The translations under genes were made by a program, and so were the position numbers. Below, piece by piece: positions 53,638 through 62,080 of a stretch of 64,000 nucleotides of DNA (its first letter is position 1; every line of letters begins with the position of its first letter). The DNA is from Rhodospirillaceae bacterium (GTDB lineage Bacteria; Pseudomonadota; Alphaproteobacteria; Dongiales; Dongiaceae). A model generated the notes under the pieces. It was not told where the DNA came from. It ran no database searches and worked only from the letters and a program-made list of their open reading frames with translations. The stretch spans positions 2,067,001 through 2,131,000 of the forward strand of contig JADJQM010000001.1 in assembly GCA_016712715.1 (NCBI GenBank). Reading direction: 5' to 3'.

Positions 53638-53665
53638 GGGAGGGCGGCCAGATTGCCGCCCTCCC
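53638..53665. other. Perfect 11-bp hairpin between two head/tail genes
   Basis: GGGAGGGCGGC (53638-53648) pairs fully with 53655-53665 over a six-base loop. No T-run follows on either strand, so it may stabilise or process the transcript; it is not a normal terminator. Confidence 0.5.
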
Positions 53666-53684
53666 TGTTCACTCACGCGGGGGT

Positions 53685-53870
53685 TTATTGCTGCTTGTCC
53701 TTGTCGTCGGTCTCGGCTTCCGCCTCGACTTCGCCGCGCTTGACCGGTTCGGCAGCGCCACTGGCGATCAGCGAGCGCGCATCCTCTTCCTTCATGTCGA
53801 CGATCTTGCCCGGCGGTACCGGAGCGGCATCCTTCTTCAGCACCGCGCTGATCTTCATTCGAACTTTCAT
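53685..53870 (-). CDS. Small acidic phage head protein (hypothetical)
   Basis: A 61-residue protein (MKVRMKISAVLKKDAAPVPPGKIVDMKEEDARSLIASGAAEPVKRGEVEAEAETDDKDKQQ). A start at 53870 is supported by AAGGAG nine bases upstream. The motif KIVDMKEEDARSLIASGAA occurs in small proteins encoded after phage capsid genes. It probably joins the head-tail connector set; function unknown. Confidence 0.65.
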   Translation of the reverse strand: MKVRMKISAVLKKDAAPVPPGKIVDMKEEDARSLIASGAAEPVKRGEVEAEAETDDKDKQQ

Positions 53871-53898
53871 TGGTAGAGGCTCCTTGGTTGTGGACATT

Positions 53899-53923
53899 CC
53901 CAGGCGAACGCCGTTCGCCTGGG
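53899..53923. repeat. 25-bp palindrome after the capsid gene, containing the dispersed 15-mer
   Basis: Twelve-base arms around a single central C, with GCGAACGCCGTTCGC at its core (53904-53918). It lies between the capsid stop and the next gene. There is no T-run after it, so it is not an obvious terminator; it could bind a dimeric protein or form a cruciform or hairpin. Confidence 0.6.
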
Positions 53924-53932
53924 ATAGGTCGA

Positions 53933-54950
53933 TTAGCGCACGGTGGCGCGGAACGAGGCGTTGACGCGGTACGGCACCGGCAGCGGCGCCGACTGCAACA
54001 TAAGCCAGCGCACCGGCGGATCGTTGTCGATCCAGGACTTCGGCGCATAGGGGAGCGCCTGATAGCCCAGGGCCGGGTCCATGATCGCGCCGTAGTGACG
54101 GACGCCGTCGACATGCGGGCTACCCATGATGACCGAGTAATCCGGCAGCATCGGCTGCAGCACGTCGTTGTCATCGACATACCAGTCGACATAGACGTAG
54201 AGGGCCAGGCTGCCGTATTTGCCCTTGTACGTCGCGCCGACGCCCCGGCTCAGCGCCGAGCTCGATGGTGCTCTGGCCACCGCGCTGAAGGTCGAGAGCC
54301 CTCCTTCACCTTCGGATCAGCCTTGAACAGCGCCCAGGCCTTCGTGTCGAAAATGATCTCGGTCAGGGTGGCGCCGCTGTGCTTGCCAACGAGCTCGGCC
54401 CACTTTCGACATCGTCGGCCGGCGATACGCCGGATTCACCCCAGCGCGCCGTGGTCAGAAGCGCCACGCTGAGATCCGCATGACGGCCGAAATTGACCGA
54501 CACGGGCGCGTAGCCCTCGCCGGAAACGACGGTGATGCCGTCGAGAAGGGCATCAATCGCCATGTGCTCCTGACGGCGGACCAGCATCTGGATCTGGTCT
54601 TCCATATTGATGGCGAGGTTCGCTTCCTCGCGCTGCGCCGCGCTCATGGTGCCACCGATCGCCTCGCCGAGGGCACGCTTCACCGGCTTCATCGGATCAA
54701 GCATGCGCTTGTCCTTCACATACGCCGGCTTGAAGGTGCTGGTCTGGAAGCCGGGACCGGCCACAACCTTGCCCTGGACGAGCGGCGACACGAAGGGCGC
54801 CAGCCGACGCTTGCGGGTGTCGATATCGAAGCTGATCTCGGCCGTATCCGAGCGCATTTCCTCACCGAAGTATCGATCGAGGAAAAAGCTCTGCGGCAGG
54901 ATGAGGTTGCTGACGACGCGGGTCAGCACGCCAGTGCTGTAGATGTCCAT
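53933..54950 (-). CDS. Major capsid protein (lambda gpE family), four one-base frameshifts
   Basis: The N-terminal part (MDIYSTGVLTRVVSNLILPQSFFLDRYFGEE..., DIDTRKRRLAPFVSPLVQGK) and the C-terminal part (ATYKGKYGSLALYVYVDWYVDD..., PKSWIDNDPPVRWLMLQSAPLPVPYR) both match lambda gpE but lie in different frames. Missing bases at 54404-54406 (T-run), 54299-54301 (C-run) and 54287, plus one extra at 54243-54246 (C-run), restore ...VEKWAELVG...GLSTFQRGGQSTIELGAEPGVGATYKG. The corrected length is ~339 residues against 341 for lambda gpE. The net shift agrees with the frames observed. Error in the consensus is more likely than decay. Confidence 0.85.
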
Positions 54951-55022
54951 TGCGGACTCCTTTCAGAGGGAAGAAGAAGCGGCGTGCGCCGCGTGGATTG
55001 ATGGGTTCTAGCGAGCGCCGGC

Positions 55023-55394
55023 TTACGCCGGCACGATCGCCTTGAGGTGAATGCCGAGATCGCGCAGACCGTCACGGACGGAGGCGATGGTATGACCGGC
55101 GCCGATCGCGATCGCGGCGGCATTGAATTCGCCGGACTCATAGATAGCGGTCTTCTGATCGCCGGCAGTGGCATTGGTGTCGTGAACCAAGAGAGCACAC
55201 GGCACCTGCGAGCCGTCGCCCGACGCCGAGAGCGACAAGGTATACTTACCGCTCGCCGTGATCTTACCGAGCAGCGCGCCGCGACCCAGATTCTGGCCGC
55301 TGATCAAGGTGATGTCGCGGGTGATGATCCCCGATGTTGGAACCCGCGATCAGCAGATCGGGGTGAAAGTTTCGGTAATGAAGCTGGGCTTCAT
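55023..55394 (-). CDS. Head decoration protein (lambda gpD-like), two compensating frameshifts
   Basis: Starting at ATG 55394 the gene reads MKPSFITETFTPDLLIAGSNIG, then ITRDITLISGQNLGRGALLGKI, once one base is added at the run 55360-55363 and one removed at 55329-55332. The corrected protein is 123 residues, the normal size of HDPD/gpD proteins that stabilise the expanded capsid. Without correction only residues from MISGQNLG on are in frame. It is encoded between the scaffold-like gene and the capsid gene. Confidence 0.83.
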
Positions 55395-55415
55395 GGCTAT
55401 TTCTCCGAATTAGAG

Positions 55416-55450
55416 GTGAAAGAAAAGGGGCGGCACAACGCCGCCCCTTT
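55416..55450 (-). terminator. Terminator/attenuator before the decoration gene
   Basis: An 11-bp stem AAAGGGGCGGC with its complement and a five-base loop; read leftward it is followed by TTTTCTTTC. It lies between the scaffold-like gene and the decoration gene and may adjust the ratio of head proteins. Confidence 0.55.
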
Positions 55451-55473
55451 GCTGGCACTCGATTGATGAGCGA

Positions 55474-56073
55474 CTAGACGCGCTTGCGAACGCCGCGCGC
55501 GGATTTCGCCGCCGCGACGATACGGTTCGCCGCCTTTTCCTCGGCACCGGCACCGGCACCAGCGCCGCCGCCGGAGGTGGAGCCAGCGCCGCCGTCGGCC
55601 CCGAGCGAAGGGTTGGTGACGGATTCCATCGCCTTCGCGAGACGGCCAGCATTGCTGCCGGCAGGCATCGCCTTCATGACGGCGATCGCCTCCTTCGCCG
55701 AGAGATCGGTGTTGAAGGCGAGCTCGGCCGCGACCTGGACTTTCCCGGCCGCTTCCGGGGCAGCGAAGATGGCGGCGCAACGGGCGCGCTCGCCAGCACG
55801 AGCGGCATTGACGGCCTTCGCCTGCTCTTCCTTGTCTTCCTCGCCCTCGGCTTCTTCTTCGTTCTCGTCGGTTTCGGCGTTCTCCTCTTCGGAGCCCTCT
55901 TCGGCCTCCTCCTCGGAATCGTCCTCACCGTCACCTTCGCCGTCATCCTCTTCCGAGGAAGCTTCGGCGCCGGCCTGAGCCTGAGCGCCTTTCTTCTTGT
56001 CCTTGTCCGCTTTGGCCTTCGGCGCCTTCGTGCCGATACCGAGATGAGCGAAACTCAGCAGTTTGAGACCCAT
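55474..56073 (-). CDS. Putative capsid scaffolding protein with very acidic segment
   Basis: A 199-residue protein with a short N terminus (MGLKLLSFAHLGIG), a basic KAKADKDKKKG stretch, about 60 residues made mostly of Glu/Asp, then the domain RARCAAIFAAPEAAGKVQVAAELAFNTDLSAKEAIAVMKAMP seen in C-terminal regions of phage S49 proteases/scaffolds, and a Gly/Ala tail. It lies between protease and decoration genes, so scaffold is the natural reading. The acidic segment could mimic DNA. Confidence 0.7.
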   Translation of the reverse strand: MGLKLLSFAHLGIGTKAPKAKADKDKKKGAQAQAGAEASSEEDDGEGDGEDDSEEEAEEGSEEENAETDENEEEAEGEEDKEEQAKAVNAARAGERARCAAIFAAPEAAGKVQVAAELAFNTDLSAKEAIAVMKAMPAGSNAGRLAKAMESVTNPSLGADGGAGSTSGGGAGAGAGAEEKAANRIVAAAKSARGVRKRV

Positions 56074-56128
56074 TGTCTTCTCCTGTTTCAGCGGGCCGGT
56101 CGGCCCACATTGCCAATGCCGGCCCGCG

Positions 56129-56935
56129 TCACGCGGCGGCTTTACTCACCGCATCCAGCACCGCCGCCAAAGCCGCGTCAGGCGCGAGGATCGCGTCCAC
56201 CAGGCCGAGCTTCAAAACCTCGGCCGTACCGAGACGGCCGGCATAGGCTCGGGCCTCGGTCGCAAGACAGTCATCGACCGTCATGTTGATACCGGCGGCC
56301 GTCCGATTGGCGGCCACCGTTTCGCAGAAGATCAGGCGGAGATCTTCGATCTGCGCCTGCCACTCGTCGCGCACGCTGTCGGGCAGCGGCTCGAGAAAAT
56401 TGCCATCGGCCTTGTGCTTGCCGGCCGCCATGATCGTCGGCTTGACACCCCACTCCTCCAGCATCTTCGAGTAATCGAAGTGCACCAGGATCACGCCGAT
56501 CGATCCGTAACCGCCCAGCTTCGGCAAGAAGATGGTATCGGCGCAGCTCGTCAGAGCGCAGGCAGCGCTGTAAGCGTAGTCATTGCAGATCGCGACAACC
56601 GGCTTCTCAGCCTTTTTCTTTTCCGCAACGATCCACTCACAAAGCTCAAAACAACCGGAGGCCTGCCCGCCGCCGCTCTCGACATCCATCACGATGGCGT
56701 CGACATCTGGGTCTGCGAAGGCATGAGCGAACTGCAAGCGCAGAACGTCGTACCCCGTTGCCCACGGTTCTCCGACCCACGGATAACTGGTCAGCAGCGT
56801 GCCGCGAATTTCGATAACCGCGACGCGGCCGGTGACTTCGTACAGTGGCTGCCGCACATGGCCGTCGCCGACATAGTTCATGCGCGGCTTGGTATCCTGC
56901 TGCTGCACATATGCCCGCCCGATCGCGAGCAGCAT
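56129..56935 (-). CDS. S49-family prohead protease (lambda gpC-like), N terminus apparently shortened
   Basis: A serine protease of the SppA/gpC type. Recognised parts are RVAVIEIRGTLLTSYPWVG, AIVMDVESGGGQASGCFELCEWI, the Ser region NDYAYSAACALTSCADTIFLP with GYGSIGVILVHFDYSK, and the Lys in AAGKHKADGNFLEPLPD. In lambda gpC a ~25-residue N-terminal stretch precedes the part matching LLAPGFEQGMLLAIG; here that stretch merges with the out-of-frame portal sequence. The start is uncertain (ATG 56935 shown; the frame is open to 57082, and ATG 56881 overlaps the portal stop). Confidence 0.78.
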   Translation of the reverse strand: MLLAIGRAYVQQQDTKPRMNYVGDGHVRQPLYEVTGRVAVIEIRGTLLTSYPWVGEPWATGYDVLRLQFAHAFADPDVDAIVMDVESGGGQASGCFELCEWIVAEKKKAEKPVVAICNDYAYSAACALTSCADTIFLPKLGGYGSIGVILVHFDYSKMLEEWGVKPTIMAAGKHKADGNFLEPLPDSVRDEWQAQIEDLRLIFCETVAANRTAAGINMTVDDCLATEARAYAGRLGTAEVLKLGLVDAILAPDAALAAVLDAVSKAAA

Positions 56936-58245
56936 CCCTTGCTCGAAGCCTGGCGCCAGCAGAGCCGGAAGGTGATCGCTCCCGATGCGCCCTTGTCGAT
57001 CGCCTCTTCGAGCCAGGCCATGTAGATCTGGCGCGCGAAGCGACGGCCGAACGCGGCACGCCGCGAGACAAAGGTTTTCCAAGTTTCCAGCAGAGCGGCA
57101 CGCGCCGAGCTGTAGTTCGTCTTCGACCAGTCCTGCGAGAGCTGCTCATAGGAAAGGCCGGTGCCCGCCGCGATGTTCCGCAGCACCGCCGCCTCGAAAT
57201 CCGCAAAGACCGAGGCGGCACGCTGCGCCGTCTGGAGCTTCAACGATTCACCAGGAAACAGCGTGTTGACGCGAACACCGCCCAGGCGAATGCGCCGATC
57301 CTCATGGAAGGCAGAACGCATGTCCTGATACTTGTCCATCGCGCCATCATCGAGCATGGCACCCAGCGCTTCATGATCGAACGGGCTCTCGATGAAGGCC
57401 GAGAACATCGCGTTCAAAGCCGACGCCTGCAGCTCGACCTTGTCGTACTTGCCGAGCATCATCAGGCGCTCGACGACAGGAGTCAGACGAGCAACGCCGC
57501 GCGTGAGGCCTGCCGAATCCTTGTCGTAGAAATGAATAACGATCGGGCGACCGTGCTCGGTTTCACGTGGAACACGCTCCCACTCGTAAGTGCCGATGCC
57601 TGCCATCGGCAGATCGAACGGATGCTGCTTGCGAATGTGGTACGCCACAGACGCGCCGTACTGGTCGATCTCGACGCCGCTGCGCATGCGATCGCTGTCC
57701 ATCCGATCACTCGGATTCGACAAACGATCCGGATCAATGATCTGCACCGCCGTCGCATACCGGCCGCCGCGATTGGGAAGCCAGAGCAGAACAGCGAGCG
57801 CCTCGCCGTCGACGACATAGTGGCGATAAGCCTGACCGAACAGCCCGCCCATCGTGTCATGCCGCGTGGCGTCGCACATGAATCGCGGGTCATCGGTGTA
57901 GAGCCGCCACAGCGCCTCGACCTGACCTGCGAATTCAGACGCCCACTCGGCCGTCAGGCCGAGAGCGCGCCAGTCCGGTTTTGCCGACAACCGCAGCTCG
58001 GCGCCGACGACATTGTCCAGCTCGCGCCGAACGCTGCCGGCAGCCCAGCCGTCATTGCGAACCAGATCCCGGACACGCGCGACGATGATGTCACGCTCCG
58101 GCAGGAAAGCCGCGTCGGCGGAGACCGCCATCGGGTTCCAACCCGCCAGCTCCTGGCTGCTGCGCGAGGCCGCACCATAGGAGGTGCTGGCCTCGATGCG
58201 CCGCAACGGCGTCACCCCATCAACCTGGACGAGCTGCGTTTTCAT
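56878..58245 (-). CDS. Portal protein (lambda gpB family), C terminus apparently lost
   Basis: A 455-residue protein matching lambda-type portals from ASTSYGAASRSSQELAGWNP through RDLVRNDGWAAGSVRRELDNVVGAELRLSAKPDW, FYDKDSAGLTRGVARLTPVVERLMML and GLSYEQLSQDWSKTNYSSARAALLETWK to YMAWLEEAIDKG near residue 413. Lambda gpB continues for about 110 more residues; here the remaining ~40 look like the protease gene read out of frame. A deletion of several hundred bases near 56985-57000, real or by assembly, is the simplest explanation. Portals form the twelve-fold DNA channel. Confidence 0.85.
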   Translation of the reverse strand: MKTQLVQVDGVTPLRRIEASTSYGAASRSSQELAGWNPMAVSADAAFLPERDIIVARVRDLVRNDGWAAGSVRRELDNVVGAELRLSAKPDWRALGLTAEWASEFAGQVEALWRLYTDDPRFMCDATRHDTMGGLFGQAYRHYVVDGEALAVLLWLPNRGGRYATAVQIIDPDRLSNPSDRMDSDRMRSGVEIDQYGASVAYHIRKQHPFDLPMAGIGTYEWERVPRETEHGRPIVIHFYDKDSAGLTRGVARLTPVVERLMMLGKYDKVELQASALNAMFSAFIESPFDHEALGAMLDDGAMDKYQDMRSAFHEDRRIRLGGVRVNTLFPGESLKLQTAQRAASVFADFEAAVLRNIAAGTGLSYEQLSQDWSKTNYSSARAALLETWKTFVSRRAAFGRRFARQIYMAWLEEAIDKGASGAITFRLCWRQASSKGCCSRSGGHMCSSRIPSRA

Positions 58246-58472
58246 CGACGGCCACCGAAGCTAGGAACGAAGGAACGCCGACGGGAAAGCCCGAGAGCGG
58301 TGCGCGCTTCCGCGATCAACTGGTCAAGCCGGCCGATGTCACCGGCGTGATAGCTGACCGTTTTTCCGTTGTGCGTGACAGACGCCACGCTCTTGCCCAT
58401 TGCCAATGCATCGCGGGCGGCGACGAGATCAGCCAGGCGCTGCTGCTCGGGCGACAAAGCGCAACCGTTCAT
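58242..58472 (-). CDS. Head-tail joining protein gpW
   Basis: A 76-residue protein with the gpW pattern: EQQRLADLVAARDALAMGKSVASVTHNGKTVSYHAGDIGRLDQLIAEARTALG, then a basic tail RRRSFVPSFGGRR. In lambda it seals the portal. Start and stop overlap the neighbouring terminase and portal genes by four bases. Confidence 0.85.
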   Translation of the reverse strand: MNGCALSPEQQRLADLVAARDALAMGKSVASVTHNGKTVSYHAGDIGRLDQLIAEARTALGLSRRRSFVPSFGGRR

Positions 58473-60413
58473 GCCAGCCTCCTTGCTTTCGTCGCCGCCG
58501 TCGCGACGTCTTTGGTTTCGGTCGACGACACGCCAGGCGCCATCAACTGCTCGATGTCGAGCTGCTGCGATTCCGGAACGACCTCCAGCTTTGCAGCCAG
58601 ACGCGCCCAGGCCTCGTCAGTCATTTCGCGCCAACCGAGCCGCACCGCAGCGGCCTCGGCATAGAGCGTGGTGTCGAGCACCTCGTTCCGTTGCGACGGG
58701 TCTTTCGTCCAGACGAATTGCTCGAAGCCAGTCTTCGTCTTTTTCGCCACCCGTCGCTCGGCGCAGAGCTGCTGGTAGTAGTCGTCGTCAAAACCCTCCG
58801 GATAGCCGCAATATCCGCGCGAGAGCGGATCGGCCTTCTTGAGATTCTGATAGAGCGACATCTTCATGAGGCTGACGCCGACATTGAAGAAGCGGTTGGC
58901 ATACTTGATCGGCTTGCCTGTCTTCGTCGTGTCGCGCCGGACCTTGGTAATCGGCGGCGCCAGATCCGAGGCGACACCGCGCACCATGATCACTTTCGAG
59001 ATCGGGTGCTTTTTCACCCAGGCCCCGACATCGTTCGTCCAGGCACCGCCATCGATCGCCGCAAGATTGAGCGACCGACGATTGCCAAAGACATCCGGCC
59101 AAGTCTGAGCGAGGAGCTCGTTCAATTTGGCTTGTGTTGCCTCGTCGCTAATATGCCCCTCGACCCTGCCGTAATCGATGCCCCATCGCCGGAAGTGCTG
59201 GCCGTAGGCCATCAGGTTCCACTCGACACGATCCTGCTGGCAATCGAGCCCCATCGTGAGCAGCAAACCGCCGATCGGGATGAGTCCCCGGCGGCGTTCG
59301 CTTTCCTTTGCGCGAGCGGCGATCTCTTCCCAAGGCGGCGCCTCGCCCTGCCCCTTGAAGGCTAGGCCAACGACGTCATTGAGAAAGGCTTGCTCGCGCG
59401 CCGGCTCGCCTTTGGATTCAAGCCAGCGATCGCGGATGCTCCGCCAACCTCGACCGATCGGCGAGTATGCCGACCAGATGTAAAAGCCGATGCGGGTCGC
59501 GCCGGGGTTCTCGGCAATCCACTCCCCCAGGAAAACGATGTCGCGCCGATGGTACTCTTCAATCAGCCCGCCGCAGGACGGGCAGGTAAAGCACGGGTCA
59601 TCCTCCGGATGCGCCTCGATGTAAGCCTGCATGTTCGACCATTCCAGCGGGTGCCGGTGATCGCAATGCGGACAGGGAACGTGCCACTGCTCTTTCGTCG
59701 ACAGCTCATAGAGCTTGCTAGTCCGACAGCCAGGCTCCACGAGCGGCGTACCGATCTTCAGGGTCTTGCCGTCATAGAAGGCCGAGGTGCGGCTGTCAGC
59801 CTGGACCTCGGGATCCTCCTGCGCTGTTGTGCTCCCACTTCGACAAGTCGTCCTGGACCTGTCGCCTGGCGCTAAACATCGAGAGCGAGCTTGGCGAGCT
59901 GGCGCCCGTGATCTGCACGGCGCCGCGCCCATCAGCGCGCTCCTGATAGAGCGTCGAACTTTTAGCGTCCCGGCTCTTACCCTCCGGCAGAAGCGCGGTG
60001 AGGCGCGGCGATTGGCGGATCATTGGCCGCCACTTGGTCTTCGCCCATTTCTCCGCGTTTGGCTCGGTCGGATGCACGTACATGAAGATGCACGGATCGA
60101 GATCGAGCGAGCCACCCAGGAAGATCTGCGCGAGCACGGTACCGCCGAGCTGCGCCGATTTCTTGACGACGACTTCCTGTGCCGGATGGTCCGGCCCCAG
60201 CACCTCCAGGATGCGCTTGAAGAAAGGAAACAGCTCGGTCTTATACGGCCCAGGGATCGGGCTTTCGGAGCCGAACTTCACATTGTCGATCGCCCACTTA
60301 TGGAAATCCACTGGTGGGGGTGGAGCAATGACATTGGCAATCGCCTCGCCCGCCACCCGAGCCGGGTTCGCAAGGAAGGCGCCGCCGTCAGCCATCGCCA
60401 GTCTCATCCTCAT
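58469..60413 (-). CDS. Terminase large subunit (lambda gpA family), one frameshift
   Basis: The ATPase half (PPPPVDFHKWAIDNVKFGSESPIPGPYKTELFPFFKRILEVLG, VVVKKSAQLGGTVLAQIF, FMYVHPTEPNAEKWAKTKWRPMI) and the nuclease half (GDPEVQADSRTSAFYDGKTLKIGTPLVEPGCRTSKLYELSTKEQWHVPCPHC...) lie in two frames joined near 59816-59820, where removing one base gives ...KWEHNSAGDPEVQ.... The corrected protein is about 648 residues; lambda gpA is 641. It cuts and pumps the phage DNA into the prohead. It overlaps the gpW and small-subunit genes. Confidence 0.88.
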
Positions 60414-61020
60414 CTGCGAGGAATTCCTCGCTTGCCGCTACGTTCTCATGCGCCTGGGCGGCTTGGCGCTCGCGCCATTCCCGCCACTCACGCCGGAGAA
60501 CAACGGCGACCTGTTGCTTTTCAAGCTTCAGCTCGGTCGCGACCTTCTCAGTCAGCACACCGATCAATTGATCCATGCCATCGATCAGATTACCGATCGA
60601 CTTGGCGAATTCGCGGCGGGCCACATCGGTCCGCATGTAGATGCCCCGCGATTCCTTATCCTCGCGGATTTGACGCTGCAGGGTCAGTTCCGCCTGCTGC
60701 ACCTTGATCGATTGATGCCGGCGCTGTTCATCCGACGTCACCGGTGCGGTTGGAGACGTCGGCGCGTCCTCTTCAGGCAGCGAGCGCATTTGCGCCGTCA
60801 TCTGGACGGGATCGAGCGCCAGGCCCAACTGCGACCGTGCGAGACCATAATCGATCATCGCTGCGCGGCCTTCGCCAACGATGGCGTCGCCGTAGATCTT
60901 TCCCTCGGTCAGATACTGCGAGACGCGACCAGCCGACACGCCGATGCGGCGGGCCAGCTCACTTTTCGTTACGAGCTCGCGAACGCCGTTCGCCTCGGCC
61001 GAGCCTTGCGCGATCTGCAT
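60388..61020 (-). CDS. Terminase small subunit (Nu1-like)
   Basis: A 210-residue protein. The N terminus has a winged helix-turn-helix (VTKSELARRIGVSAGRVSQYLTEGKIYGDAIVGEGRAAMIDYGLA) as in lambda Nu1; the C-terminal half is helical (VQQAELTLQRQIREDKESRG..., LIGVLTEKVATELKLEKQQ) for assembly with the large subunit. It recognises the packaging site, probably in the region just upstream (61021-61277), which holds GC-rich hairpins. One copy of the dispersed 15-mer (60979-60993) lies within its N-terminal codons. Confidence 0.85.
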   Translation of the reverse strand: MQIAQGSAEANGVRELVTKSELARRIGVSAGRVSQYLTEGKIYGDAIVGEGRAAMIDYGLARSQLGLALDPVQMTAQMRSLPEEDAPTSPTAPVTSDEQRRHQSIKVQQAELTLQRQIREDKESRGIYMRTDVARREFAKSIGNLIDGMDQLIGVLTEKVATELKLEKQQVAVVLRREWREWRERQAAQAHENVAASEEFLADEDETGDG

Positions 61021-61277
61021 GACTAAACTCGCTAAAGGCCATTCGGCCCTCTCTAAAGCCCTAAACTTTAGGCTCTCAAATCAGACTAAAGCTGGTGCGA
61101 ACCCGCGGCTGCGTTGCCCGCGTGAGTGCGGTCAAAAGGAAGGACCCGCTGACCCCGGGGGGGTACCCCCAAGGGTCGAACGGGTCCAGTCGCAACGTCC
61201 ACAGGTCGGGGCCGAAACGGAAGCGCCCGCCGCGAGTGAGACTCGGGCGGGCGCAGGTACTTCGATGATGACGATTC

Positions 61278-61880
61278 TCATACCCTATTTTGCGCCATCT
61301 GCGCCATAGAATTTTTGACGATGTAAGCGAAGGCGATAAGGGCCATGCGGTAGTCGCGCCGTGTCTGTGTCTCCGAACGATGGAAGTAGGCAGCACAATC
61401 TCGGAAGGATTGGCGCGCAACAATGCGCGCGGCGATGAGGCGACGATCATATTCGGGCAGGCGCGAAAGCAGAACGAGGAAAGCAATTGCGCGATCGGCG
61501 GCATCATTGTCGGGAACGACACGCGGCAGCTCGACGCCATCCTCGGTGCTATCAATCGCCTCACGCAAGAAGGCGGGCCAAGCAACACTGCTGCCCAGCT
61601 TATAGCCAGAGTTTCCCATGCGGCGCACAACATCAGCCGCCTCGCGGAGCTGCTGCTCGATCACGGCAATCCATTGCGAGATCGGGTCCGAGGTATCGCG
61701 CGCACGGCGTTCGCCCACACCATCACGCGCCGGGCGCTTCAGTACAACGGCAGGCTGGTCATTCGACGGGCGCTCGTGCGGCTCGCCATTCCACATGGCC
61801 TGCACATCTTTCGCCGCGCGCACATCGCGGGCGCGGGTCTGGGGCAGATTGGGCGCTGTCAGCTTCGCTCGCTTTTGCAT
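61278..61880 (-). CDS. DUF6362-like phage protein, possible helix-turn-helix regulator
   Basis: A 200-residue protein. After a polar N terminus it reads WIAVIEQQLREAADVVRRMGNSGYKLGSSVAWPAFLREA, as in DUF6362 proteins, and ends in a helix-turn-helix-like region (EYDRRLIAARIVARQSFRDCAAYFHRSETQTRRDYRMALIAFAY). Such genes often lie just before the terminase genes in alphaproteobacterial phages, so it may control late transcription. The functional call is inference. Confidence 0.65.
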   Translation of the reverse strand: MQKRAKLTAPNLPQTRARDVRAAKDVQAMWNGEPHERPSNDQPAVVLKRPARDGVGERRARDTSDPISQWIAVIEQQLREAADVVRRMGNSGYKLGSSVAWPAFLREAIDSTEDGVELPRVVPDNDAADRAIAFLVLLSRLPEYDRRLIAARIVARQSFRDCAAYFHRSETQTRRDYRMALIAFAYIVKNSMAQMAQNRV

Positions 61881-61908
61881 TTCTCTTCCCCTGCTTTCTT
61901 CTCTGTAT

Positions 61909-62079
61909 GGATAGTTTGGATAGTTGGATAGTTTTAGAGATTAAAGGTCGTGTGTGTGGGCGGGCGCGCATATGCGGAGGGGGCGAAAAACCGTCCAAAC
62001 TCTCCAACCCTCCGCAACGTCCTGAAAGAGCGTTACGTTTTCCGTGGACGGTTGGCCCGTCTGGACAGTTCAACCGTCC
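61909..62079. repeat. Cluster of octamer repeats (GGAYRGTT family): candidate phage origin or operator
   Basis: GGATAGTT occurs three times in a row (61909, 61918, 61926). Reverse-oriented copies follow: AACCGTCC (61989), AACTCTCC (61998), AACCCTCC (62006). Then come GGACGGTT (62046), GGACAGTT (62063) and AACCGTCC (62072): nine copies in 171 bp. The first and second trios form an imperfect inverted repeat around an alternating GT/GC stretch. The cluster fills the only sizeable gap next to the primase gene. Confidence 0.6.
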
Positions 62080-62080
62080 A

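Noticed and set aside
55484..55978. Plus-strand Ser/Ala-rich frame opposite the acidic scaffold gene
   Set aside because: Its composition is the mirror of Glu/Asp codons on the other strand; no start signal or family match.
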